Below, one piece after another: positions 5,881 through 12,724 of a stretch of DNA of 14,370 bases. Source of the DNA: Chloroflexota bacterium (GTDB taxonomy: Bacteria > Chloroflexota > Dehalococcoidia > Lucifugimonadales > JADFKI01). The first letter of the stretch is position 1. Each line of letters opens with the position of its first letter. The notes under the pieces are model-generated. The model did no database searches and was not told the DNA's origin. It saw only the letters and a list, made by a program, of their open reading frames with translations. A program made the translations under genes and the position numbers. The DNA is taken from the NCBI GenBank assembly GCA_024648655.1, contig JAGGDZ010000226.1, forward strand, positions 1 to 14,370, written 5' to 3'.

Positions 5881-6879
5881 CTAGGCATTCACAGGAGCCA
5901 CCGCTCTCAACACCCCGATGTACGACTCTACATCCGTCTCATTCAGCACGAGCCGTATCTCGTCCACGCCTGCGTCGAAGAACGCCCGCATCTGCTCGCG
6001 GCACTGCTCCGGCGTCCCTATAATAGTCGTAGCGTCCACCATCTCGTCCGTCACCAGCGAAGCGGCAAGTTCGCGCTCACGTCCAAGATATGCCCCTCGC
6101 ACTCTGTCCGCCTCTTCCCCGAAGCCGATGCGGTGCATGTACTGATGATAGAAGACGCCCATCCCGCCAATATAGAAAGCGATGTGCGGCCTTTCCCGGT
6201 TTCGGCCCTCTTCGATGTCATCAGTAACGTAGATGGACACCTGCGGACAGAAGGATATGTCGTCCAAAGACCTGCCGGCGGATTTCGCGCCTGCTTCTAT
6301 GTCGGAAACCAGAGGCTCCATGCGTGACGGCGCGAGAAATATCGGAAGCCAGCCGTCTGCGACCTCGCCCGTCAGTCGCAGACTCGCAGGCGTCAGCGAG
6401 GCGATGTAGATTGGCAGGTGCGACCTGTACGGCTGGAAGCGAATCCGAAAGCGCTGAAGCTTGAAGAACTCGCCCTCGTGGTTGAGACGTTCACCCGCCG
6501 CCGCCTTGCGTATGACGCTTATGTACTCGCGCATGCGGCTCAACGGCTTTCTGAACCGCTCTCCATGAAAGTCCTCGATCACCAGCCTGCCACTTGCCCC
6601 CAGTCCCAAAAAGAAGCGCCCTTCGGACATCAGGTCCATATTGAGCGCGGTCATCGCTACATTGGACGGAGTGCGCGCGTACACCGGCACGATGCTGGTG
6701 CCTATGCGTATCCTCTCTGTTACGGCAGCCACCTGCGCCAGTGACGTGAATGCGTCCTCCCCCCATGCCTCGCCCATCGTGATGCAGCTGTAACCCAGTT
6801 CCTCAGCCAGCTTTGCCATCCGCAGCGTGTCTTTCCACGACCCGCCCGGCGCCTTAAGTCCGGATATGCCCACATTCAT
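5881..6879 (-). CDS. LLM-class, probably F420-dependent, flavin oxidoreductase
   Basis: 332 residues from ATG at 6879. Motifs of bacterial luciferase-like TIM-barrel oxidoreductases in order: L-A-E-E-L-G-Y at 24-30, the I-R-I-G-T-S-I-V-P strand at 57-65, L-G-L-G-A-S-G at 91-97, P-I-Y-I-A-S-L at 156-162, A-D-G-W-L-P at 174-179, and I-G-T-P-E-Q-C at 287-293 with a C-terminal G-V-D-E-I-R-L-V strand. The pattern is closest to F420-dependent members (methylenetetrahydromethanopterin reductase-like), which are abundant in Chloroflexota and Actinomycetota. FMN use cannot be excluded, and substrate is unknown. The gene converges with the crotonase gene across a 52-nt gap and is divergent from the OLD ATPase. 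Its leader contains three AGAGG-bearing 13-bp repeats, the nearest of which probably acts as SD. Confidence 0.88.
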   Translation of the reverse strand: MNVGISGLKAPGGSWKDTLRMAKLAEELGYSCITMGEAWGEDAFTSLAQVAAVTERIRIGTSIVPVYARTPSNVAMTALNMDLMSEGRFFLGLGASGRLVIEDFHGERFRKPLSRMREYISVIRKAAAGERLNHEGEFFKLQRFRIRFQPYRSHLPIYIASLTPASLRLTGEVADGWLPIFLAPSRMEPLVSDIEAGAKSAGRSLDDISFCPQVSIYVTDDIEEGRNRERPHIAFYIGGMGVFYHQYMHRIGFGEEADRVRGAYLGRERELAASLVTDEMVDATTIIGTPEQCREQMRAFFDAGVDEIRLVLNETDVESYIGVLRAVAPVNA

Positions 6880-6880
6880 T

Positions 6881-6919
6881 GAAAAACCTCTGGGAAAAAC
6901 CTCTGGGAAAAACCTCTGG
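6881..6919 (-). repeat. three perfect 13-bp tandem repeats in the leader of the LLM gene
   Basis: On the + strand the unit gaaaaacctctgg is repeated at 6881-6893, 6894-6906 and 6907-6919. On the transcribed strand this gives three ccagaggtttttc units immediately before the ATG at 6879, each with an SD-like AGAGG. The copies are identical, so the array is recent or actively homogenised. Confidence 0.95.
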
Positions 6920-6959
6920 CGATAAATGCCTATATGTCAAGCAACTTTGTTTTGTGCAC

Positions 6960-6989
6960 TTGATAATCAAAAATCTATCAAACTATCTA
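6960..6989 (+). promoter_or_regulatory. possible promoter upstream of the OLD-family ATPase
   Basis: TTGATA (6960-6965) and TATCTA (6984-6989) are separated by 18 bp in the most AT-rich part of the divergent spacer. The -35 box overlaps a near-palindrome ttgataatcaa (6960-6970), which could be an operator. The leader to ATG 7171 would be long, about 175 nt. Weak consensus match; tentative. Confidence 0.25.
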
Positions 6990-7170
6990 ACATAAACACC
7001 ATAAACGCCTTGCGTGGCGCGTTTTCACTTGGATAACCTCTGTTCACGATACACGAAATGCCCCAATTAGGTCTATACGCCAGTTCGCGCTCGCCGGCTG
7101 ACACTTTCCTGTGGCAACGACACTAGCAAGGCGTGAATACACGCCCAATCAGACACATTCAGGAGGAACT

Positions 7171-9231
7171 ATGAAACTCGTTCGAGCTCGAGTAACCGAC
7201 TACAAATCCATTGACGATTCCGGCTGGGTCGATATAGATGCCGTGACCTCTATGGTCGGCAAGAACGAGTCCGGAAAGACCGCATTTCTGGGCGCTCTCA
7301 AGCGCCTCAACCCCGTTGACAGCGACCAGGGGTTCGAACTTAAGGACTTCCCGCGAAAGGGCTACGTGAAATATCGGCGCCAGCACCAAGACAACCCTGC
7401 GACCGTCGTTGAAGCCGTCATGACGCTCTCGAACGAGGAGAGCAACGAGGTTGCGACGCAGATCGGAGATGGCGTAATCGTCTCTGATGAGATTCACGTG
7501 TCCAAGAACTACAAGAACGAACTCGTCTGGGACTTCGAGTTGGACGAGTCCGCAATGGCGCGGCACCTGCTCGAAGCCGCCGAACTTCCCCCGGAAATCG
7601 CGAATCACGCCGGCGGCGCCGGCAGCGTCAAGGAGCTCCTGCGAATACTTGAATCTCTTGACGTAAAGCCCGTATCCGTCGGAAGGCTCATCACTGACAT
7701 ATACGAACGGTTCAGCGAGCGCACCCCGAAGGACATCGTCGAAGACATTCTATATTCGATGATGCCTAAGTTCGTCTATTTCGATGAGTACAGCACCATG
7801 CAAGGCAGGATCTCCATTCAGGACATGCTCAAGCGCGTCGAAGCGGGCGAAGACCTCAGCGAGTCCGACCGCACCTTTATGTCCCTGCTTGCGCTCGTGG
7901 GCGCCGACCTCGAAGACCTCCAGAATCAGACCAACTACGAATATATGAAGGCAGAGCTTGAGTCCGCGTCCATCAGCATCTCCGACGAGATGTTCGAGTA
8001 CTGGGCGCAGAATAAGCAGCTCCGCGTCGAGTTCGACCTGTCCGCCGCAGACCCCAACGACCTGCCACCCCTCAACGAGGGAACCATCCTGCACGTCCGT
8101 ATTTGGAACAACCGCCACCGTGTTTCGGTGCCGTTTGACGACCGCTCCAAGGGCTTTGTCTGGTTCTTCTCCTTCCTGACATACTTCTCCAGCATCGAGG
8201 AGCAGGAGGAATGCGACCTCGTTCTGCTTCTCGACGAGCCGGGATTGAACCTGCACGCGCTCGCCCAAAACGACTTCTTGCGCTTCGTTGACGAACGCCT
8301 CGCTCCCAAGCACCAGGTCATATACACTACGCACTCGCCGTTCATGATCAACCTCAACCACCTCGACCGCATCCGGACGGTGCAGGACGTGGACGACAGG
8401 GGCACGATCATCAGCTCGGACACCCTCAGCAACGACCAGGACACCGTCTTCCCGTTGCAGGTGGCGCTCGGGCACAACCTGGCGCACACGCTCTTCCTCG
8501 CGCCGCACTGTCTGATGGTAAACTCCGCGGCAGACCTGATTTACCTGCAAATCCTCGGCGAAATTTGCGCCAGCAAAGGTTATCAGCGCCTTGATCCGCG
8601 CTGGGTCGTCATCCCCGTCGGCAACGCCGACAACCTCCCTATGTTCGTTTCGCTGCTCGGTGACAACTATGTCAGCGTCGCCGTCCTCATGGACGTAACG
8701 CCTAAGAACAAAGAGAAGATGGACCTCATCAACAAGAACAGCGTCATCCAGCGCCACAACCCAGTGAAGTGGGTGGAAGTGCAGAAGATTCGCACCGCCG
8801 ACATCGAAGACATCTTCGAGCCGGCATTCTACCTCAAGCTGGTCAACGAGTCTTACGCGATGGACCTGTTGGAGCCGGTCTCCATGAAGGCGATTTCTGC
8901 GAAGGACCCGCGCATCGTGCAGCGCCTTGAGGCGCACTTCGCGTCCGAGGACATCGCAGGCGGGCACTTCGACTCGTACAGGCCCGCTGCCTGGCTGCTC
9001 GAGAACCACGCACTGCTGCGGCATGAAATCAGCGAGGATGCCATCGAGCGCGCGGTCTCCATGTTCCAGCGCGTCAACAGCCTCCTTCCGCACGCCGACT
9101 TCGCAAACGGTTACGCGGCGCATCACATCGCAAACGGAAGTAACGGCCGCGCTCAGCGCCCCAACGGGAGCAACGGATTTGCCTCCGCCGGCGGCAACGG
9201 TCGCGCGAAGGCTCCATCTTTCACCCTCTAG
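7171..9231 (+). CDS. OLD-family AAA/ABC-type ATPase with degenerate TOPRIM domain
   Basis: 686 residues. ATG at 7171 is chosen because AGGAGG (7161-7166) lies 4 nt upstream; an in-frame opening from 7111 lacks an SD and precedes the conserved start. The N-terminal strand M-K-L-V-R-A-R-V-T-D-Y-K-S-I leads to Walker A G30-K-N-E-S-G-K-T37. The ABC signature-like R325-S-K-G-F precedes Walker B L-V-L-L-L-D-E-P-G (350-358), and the H-loop is T-T-H388-S-P. This is the OLD/RecF-like arrangement with a long helical insertion at about 60-280. The C-terminal part (about 445-560) aligns in layout with TOPRIM: C-L-M-V-N451-S where V-E-G is expected, and V-L-M-D508-V-T where D-x-D is expected. The metal-binding set is therefore incomplete. 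The last about 45 residues are an Asn/Gly-rich disordered tail. No nuclease, helicase or RT partner is adjacent, so it is not a visible Gabija or retron locus. Role in DNA transactions or defence is possible but unproven. Confidence 0.8.
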   Translation: MKLVRARVTDYKSIDDSGWVDIDAVTSMVGKNESGKTAFLGALKRLNPVDSDQGFELKDFPRKGYVKYRRQHQDNPATVVEAVMTLSNEESNEVATQIGDGVIVSDEIHVSKNYKNELVWDFELDESAMARHLLEAAELPPEIANHAGGAGSVKELLRILESLDVKPVSVGRLITDIYERFSERTPKDIVEDILYSMMPKFVYFDEYSTMQGRISIQDMLKRVEAGEDLSESDRTFMSLLALVGADLEDLQNQTNYEYMKAELESASISISDEMFEYWAQNKQLRVEFDLSAADPNDLPPLNEGTILHVRIWNNRHRVSVPFDDRSKGFVWFFSFLTYFSSIEEQEECDLVLLLDEPGLNLHALAQNDFLRFVDERLAPKHQVIYTTHSPFMINLNHLDRIRTVQDVDDRGTIISSDTLSNDQDTVFPLQVALGHNLAHTLFLAPHCLMVNSAADLIYLQILGEICASKGYQRLDPRWVVIPVGNADNLPMFVSLLGDNYVSVAVLMDVTPKNKEKMDLINKNSVIQRHNPVKWVEVQKIRTADIEDIFEPAFYLKLVNESYAMDLLEPVSMKAISAKDPRIVQRLEAHFASEDIAGGHFDSYRPAAWLLENHALLRHEISEDAIERAVSMFQRVNSLLPHADFANGYAAHHIANGSNGRAQRPNGSNGFASAGGNGRAKAPSFTL

Positions 9232-9274
9232 GAACAAATCTGGGGCTGACAGCCTGACGGATAGCGTTTAACAT

Positions 9275-9319
9275 GAACGGGCAGGATGCGGGGATTTTTC
9301 CCTCGTGTCCTGCCCGTTC
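9275..9319. terminator. strong hairpin after the OLD ATPase, possible terminator
   Basis: A perfect 12-bp inverted repeat, gaacgggcagga (9275-9286) and tcctgcccgttc (9308-9319), encloses a 21-nt loop with an inner ggga/tccc helix. It sits 44 nt after the ATPase stop and 95 nt before folC. It lacks the usual 3' T-run (caactgtttg follows), so intrinsic termination is uncertain; it could instead be a leader structure for folC or an mRNA-stabilising hairpin. Confidence 0.55.
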
Positions 9320-9414
9320 CAACTGTTTGACCATTCGTCCTGAACTTGTCTGAATCACAAGATTCTCCAATACCAAATAGGTAGCGTGCGTTCCTGAGTG
9401 AAGGTGCCTGAGCG

Positions 9415-10803
9415 ATGCAGTCCGGTGCAGAATTAACCTACGAAGGCGCACTGCGCCGTGTGATGAGCTTAGCAGACTTTGAGCGCTCAACACACAGCCC
9501 GGGACACTCCGCGTTCCACCTTGAGCGCATGTCCCTGCTCATGGATCGGCTGGACTGCGCCCACCTAGCCGTGCCGGCGATTCACATCGCCGGTACAAAG
9601 GGCAAGGGCAGCACATCCGCAATGACCGCCGCCATCCTGACGGCGCAGGGATACAAGGTCGGACTGTACACCTCGCCGCACCTCCACAGCGCAACAGAGC
9701 GCATCAGAGTCGATGGCAAGCCCGTCAGCCGGAAGCAGTTCGCCGCAATCGTAGAGCGAATCTGGCACGTCGTAGAAGATGTAGGCCGTTCCGGCGGCTA
9801 CGGCGGTGTCACTACATTCGAGGCGATGACCGCAATGGCGTTCGTCCACTTTCAGCAGATTGGCGCGGATTTTCAGGTCATGGAAGTCGGGCTTGGCGGG
9901 CGGCTGGACTCTACGAACATAGTGAAGCCAGAGGTGTGTGCTATCACGAATATCAGCCTCGACCACACAGCCACACTAGGCGACACGATCGCCAAGATTG
10001 CCTTCGAGAAGGCAGGTATCATCAAGAAGGATGTGCCCGTCGTTGTCTCCCCGCAGTCGGACGAGGCAATGGATGTCATTACCGATGTTGCAGTGCAGCG
10101 TGGCGCGCCTCTCTTACCCATTGCGGATCGATTTTCGTGGCAGAAGCGGCAGTCTGACATGCGCGGTCAGTCATTCACCCTATCAAGCCATGAGAGAGCA
10201 TACGAGCTGGAAACACCTCTGCTTGGCGACTACCAGATGGAGAACGCCGCAACCGCCGTTGCAATCGCAGAGACGCTCAGAGCGCGGCGCGTAGAGCTGG
10301 ACGACTCCGCCATAGTGAAGGGCATCCGAAAAGTGCATTGGCCCGCGCGTCTGCAAGTCCTCGCAACGCCTGAAGAAGAAGGACGCCTGCTTGTCGTTGA
10401 CGGCGCGCACAACCCATATTCGATGGAACGACTTGTGGAAGCGCTGCGAGAGCACTTCCCCCATGAGCGGCTCATACTGATATTCGGCGCGCTCAGCGGG
10501 CACAGCGCAGCGGGAATGCTTCGCGCCCTCGCACCCCTGTCTCCCATAATGCTCGCCACCCATTCGCGCCACCCCCGCTCGGCGTCCGGCGCCACCATCG
10601 CCCGGGTCGCCTCAGAACTCGGCATGGATGTCGCATTCACATCGGAAGATGTGGGAGAGGCTACGCGGCATGCCCTTGAGATGGCAAGCGAGAACGACCT
10701 TGTGCTTGGAACCGGCTCGCTCTCCGTAGCCGCCGAAGTAACTGAAGAAGTTCAGAACATCCCGCCGGAGTTATATCCGTACATGAGCATGCCGCGGCGA
10801 TAG
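9415..10803 (+). CDS. folC: folylpolyglutamate synthase / dihydrofolate synthase
   Basis: 462 residues, ATG at 9415, weak SD (AAGGTG). The Mur-ligase-type organisation is complete: ATP loop I-A-G60-T-K-G-K-G-S66, folate-binding Y-T-S-P-H-L at 85-90, E-V-G-L-G-G-R-L-D-S-T-N at 157-168, S-L-D-H184 of the Mg site, F-E-K199-A-G-I-I-K (the Lys carbamylated in characterised enzymes), G-D-Y-Q-M-E-N-A at 271-278, and the C-domain V-D-G-A-H-N-P at 328-334. The enzyme adds glutamate to dihydropteroate and/or tetrahydrofolate in the cytoplasm. Bifunctionality is the bacterial norm but is not provable here. Other folate synthesis genes are not adjacent. The inverted repeat gaatc/gattc (9352-9356, 9361-9365) lies just upstream. 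Confidence 0.95.
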   Translation: MQSGAELTYEGALRRVMSLADFERSTHSPGHSAFHLERMSLLMDRLDCAHLAVPAIHIAGTKGKGSTSAMTAAILTAQGYKVGLYTSPHLHSATERIRVDGKPVSRKQFAAIVERIWHVVEDVGRSGGYGGVTTFEAMTAMAFVHFQQIGADFQVMEVGLGGRLDSTNIVKPEVCAITNISLDHTATLGDTIAKIAFEKAGIIKKDVPVVVSPQSDEAMDVITDVAVQRGAPLLPIADRFSWQKRQSDMRGQSFTLSSHERAYELETPLLGDYQMENAATAVAIAETLRARRVELDDSAIVKGIRKVHWPARLQVLATPEEEGRLLVVDGAHNPYSMERLVEALREHFPHERLILIFGALSGHSAAGMLRALAPLSPIMLATHSRHPRSASGATIARVASELGMDVAFTSEDVGEATRHALEMASENDLVLGTGSLSVAAEVTEEVQNIPPELYPYMSMPRR

Positions 10804-10830
10804 TTAGGTGTACAATATAGTGTGGACTTT

Positions 10831-10869
10831 CATAGCATCGACTTTCGATTAGAGCGTTTTGATGCTATG
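10831..10869. terminator. inverted repeat after folC, possible weak terminator
   Basis: catagcatc (10831-10839) and gatgctatg (10861-10869) form a perfect 9-bp stem with a 21-nt loop, 28 nt after the folC stop. It has no T-run, and its right arm overlaps the start of the larger palindromic repeat that follows. Confidence 0.35.
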
Positions 10870-10966
10870 TCATTCCGAACATAGCGTAGCGGAGTGAAGA
10901 ATCTATGAGCCTTGCACACCTTGCACAGACGTAGAATTCAGATTCTTCGCTTCGCTTTGAATGACA
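10868..10966. repeat. imperfect palindromic repeat element (dispersed REP/MITE-like type)
   Basis: The left arm (10868-10904) begins tgtcattcc and ends gtgaagaatct. The right arm (10940-10966) begins agattcttcgcttcgc and ends gaatgaca. They are near reverse complements, with the left arm carrying about ten extra bases, around a 35-nt loop. Sequences of the form gtcattc...agcg-agcg...gaatct are familiar dispersed palindromes in many bacterial genomes. No ORF or transposase is associated, so mobilisation, if any, would be in trans. Confidence 0.6.
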
Positions 10967-10980
10967 TTTAATGACATTTA
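10961..10980. repeat. 10-bp perfect tandem duplication upstream of fabF
   Basis: atgacattta is present twice head to tail (10961-10970 and 10971-10980). It begins inside the right arm of the palindromic element and ends 18 nt before the fabF SD. Confidence 0.85.
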
Positions 10981-11011
10981 GAGAATGTTATAAGTTCCGA
11001 GGTGAATGGCA

Positions 11012-12259
11012 ATGAACAACGGAAGAAGGCGTGTCGTAATCACGGGCATGGGCGCAGTAACGCCGCTTGGTGATTCGATCGATGAATACTGGGCAAGTCT
11101 GATCAAGGGAGAGTCCGGCATAGGCCCAATGACTCTCGCCGATCCCATCGACTTTCCCTGCAAGGTCGCGGGCGAAATTCCCGACTTCGACCCCGGCAAG
11201 TACATAGACCGACGTGAAGCAAGACGCATGGCGCGCTTCTCGCAGACAGCGGTTGCCGCAGCTGCGCTCGCAATCGAGGACGCCGGTCTCAACCTGTCCG
11301 CAGAAGACGAAGAGCGCATGGGCGTGGTCATGGGCAACGGCAACGGCGGCTTCCCGGAGACCGAAGCGAACGCGCGCACGCTGGTCAATCGCGGCGGCAT
11401 GCGCGTCAGCCCGTTCTTCATTCCGATGATACTGCCGAATATGGCGGCGGCGAATGTGAGCCGTCTCTTCGGACTCAAAGGCTACACTTCGACCGTGATA
11501 ACCGCATGCGCGGCAGGCACTCAGGGGATAGGCGAGGCTGCGGAAGCCATACGGCGCGGCGCAGCGGATATCGTGCTGGGCGGCGGCTGTGAGGCAGGCA
11601 TCTGCCAGCTCGGACTTGGCGGCTTCAATGTAATCAAGGCGCTCAGCCGCAGCGATGTACCGCCCGAAAAGGCGAGCCGGCCCTTCGACGCCGACCGCGA
11701 CGGATTCGTTCCTTCGGAGGGTGCGGCAATCCTTGTGATGGAGAACCTTGAGCACGCCATCGGACGTGGCGCCGACATACTTGCGGAAGTCGCAGGTTAC
11801 GGCGTCTCCTCAGACGCATTCCACGCCGTGCAGCCCGACGAGGATGGAGCGGGCGCGGCGCCAGCCATGCGCTGGGCGACTGAGGATGCCGGTATGCAGC
11901 CCTCCGACATTGACTACATTAACGCGCACGGCACATCCACGCCCAAGAACGACATGGTCGAGACACTCGCAATCAGGGAGGTATTCGGCGAAGGAGCGTA
12001 CAGCGTACCTATCAGCTCATCCAAATCCATGATAGGGCATGCGCTGGGCGGCGCGGGGGCGCTCGAAGCCGTAGCCTGCATCAAGACGATTCAGGACGGC
12101 ATAATTCACCCCACCATCAACTACGAGACGGCCGACCCCGACTGCGATCTCGACTACGTGCCCAACAAAGCGCGGCAGGTGCAGGTCAATACCGTGCTGT
12201 CCAACAGCTTCGGCTTCGGCGGGCAGAACGCCTGCGTAGTGTTCAAAGCGTTCGATTAG
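11012..12259 (+). CDS. fabF: beta-ketoacyl-ACP synthase II (KAS II)
   Basis: 415 residues. Two ATGs compete: at 11006 the SD GAGGTGA (10999-11005) abuts the start codon with no spacer, whereas ATG 11012 has a 6-nt spacer and is preferred. Thiolase-fold ketosynthase motifs are complete: V-V-I-T-G-M-G-A-V-T-P-L-G at the N-terminus, nucleophile C166 in T-A-C-A-A-G, H306 in N-A-H-G-T-S-T-P, K338 in S-S-S-K-S, H343 in G-H-A-L-G-G-A-G, and the C-terminal G-F-G-G-Q-N-A. The enzyme condenses malonyl-ACP with acyl-ACP in fatty-acid elongation. Length and features fit stand-alone FabF rather than a polyketide synthase module. No acpP, fabD or fabG neighbour is present, so the housekeeping FAS II copy might lie elsewhere and this one could be a paralogue. 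Confidence 0.93.
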   Translation: MNNGRRRVVITGMGAVTPLGDSIDEYWASLIKGESGIGPMTLADPIDFPCKVAGEIPDFDPGKYIDRREARRMARFSQTAVAAAALAIEDAGLNLSAEDEERMGVVMGNGNGGFPETEANARTLVNRGGMRVSPFFIPMILPNMAAANVSRLFGLKGYTSTVITACAAGTQGIGEAAEAIRRGAADIVLGGGCEAGICQLGLGGFNVIKALSRSDVPPEKASRPFDADRDGFVPSEGAAILVMENLEHAIGRGADILAEVAGYGVSSDAFHAVQPDEDGAGAAPAMRWATEDAGMQPSDIDYINAHGTSTPKNDMVETLAIREVFGEGAYSVPISSSKSMIGHALGGAGALEAVACIKTIQDGIIHPTINYETADPDCDLDYVPNKARQVQVNTVLSNSFGFGGQNACVVFKAFD

Positions 12260-12272
12260 AATTAACAGCAAA

Positions 12273-12314
12273 AAAACACAGAACCGAAGGCATGCCTACT
12301 CGGTTCTGTGTTTT
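12273..12314. terminator. bidirectional intrinsic terminator between fabF and the SWIM gene
   Basis: aaaacacagaaccga (12273-12287) and tcggttctgtgtttt (12300-12314) form a perfect 15-bp stem around a 12-nt loop that itself contains the palindrome aggcatgcct. The A-run on the left and T-run on the right give a U-tract in either direction. It sits 14 nt after the fabF stop and 21 nt past the 3' end of the convergent SWIM gene. Confidence 0.9.
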
Positions 12315-12334
12315 CGTTTATGCTCTGATTGCCG

Positions 12335-12577
12335 CTAGCTGCTAACGGCTTCCTTCACCATGTCGCTCAGCATCAGCTGCATCGCCATCGTATGGCTGCA
12401 TTCTCCGCGACTAGTAAAGTAATAGCAGGTGCAACTCCATTCACCGGACTCGTAAGAGATTTTGTGGTCGGAATTATCGCCTCGGAAAGTCGCCTCACAG
12501 TTCGTTAGCGTAACCCGCCCTTCCTGTGCGGCGTAGTCCTTGGCTTTTTCCTTCTTCCTTACGAGGCTTGTGTCCAT
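12335..12577 (-). CDS. small SWIM zinc-finger protein
   Basis: 80 residues. ATG at 12577 is chosen because the transcribed strand has AAAGGAGGG about 7 nt upstream; the same frame extends 17 codons further but without an SD. The N-terminus is basic (K-K-E-K-A-K). The middle holds a short beta-rich part (V-T-L-T-N-C27 and F-R-G-D-N-S-D-H-K-I-S-Y), leading to W-S-C49-T-C51-x8-C60-S-H62, the C-x-C-x(n)-C-x-H signature of SWIM zinc fingers. A C-terminal helix follows. SWIM domains bind DNA or protein partners in SWI2/SNF2 ATPases, MuDR transposases and the Shu2-type recombination complex. Here the domain stands alone, so it is probably a small adaptor or DNA-binding protein of unknown function. 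Confidence 0.75.
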   Translation of the reverse strand: MDTSLVRKKEKAKDYAAQEGRVTLTNCEATFRGDNSDHKISYESGEWSCTCYYFTSRGECSHTMAMQLMLSDMVKEAVSS

Positions 12578-12649
12578 AGAGTACCCTCCTTTGTCGGCTG
12601 CTGTGCCAACCGGTCGTCTGTAATGCAATTACTTTTGCTTCACTTCAAT

Positions 12650-12677
12650 TTTATATTTTCGCGCCACGCGGCGTCAA
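12650..12677 (-). promoter_or_regulatory. sigma70-like promoter of the SWIM gene, with spacer palindrome
   Basis: On the minus strand TTGACG (12677-12672), a 16-bp spacer and TATAAA (12655-12650) form a good match to the -35/-10 consensus, about 73 nt before the ATG. The spacer contains the inverted repeat cgcc-gcgt-ggcg, a possible operator. The spacer is one base short of the optimum. Confidence 0.5.
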
Positions 12678-12724
12678 TCTGTAAAGCGTAGGTTATATGC
12701 CGACAGGAAGCGGGACGGGGTGAT

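Noticed and set aside
7111..7170. 20-residue N-terminal extension of the OLD ATPase
   Set aside because: No SD precedes it, while AGGAGG lies right before ATG 7171 where the conserved beta-strand begins.
7171..9231. Gabija or retron defence locus
   Set aside because: No UvrD-like helicase, reverse transcriptase or msr/msd-like element flanks the OLD ATPase; neighbours are housekeeping genes.
7750..9237. A 495-codon open frame on the minus strand across the OLD ATPase gene
   Set aside because: It is the antisense shadow of a gene with intact motifs, its product is Val/Arg/His-rich with no recognisable domain, and it has no SD.
11012..12259. Polyketide synthase ketosynthase
   Set aside because: Length, motifs and the absence of fused AT/ACP domains fit a stand-alone FabF.
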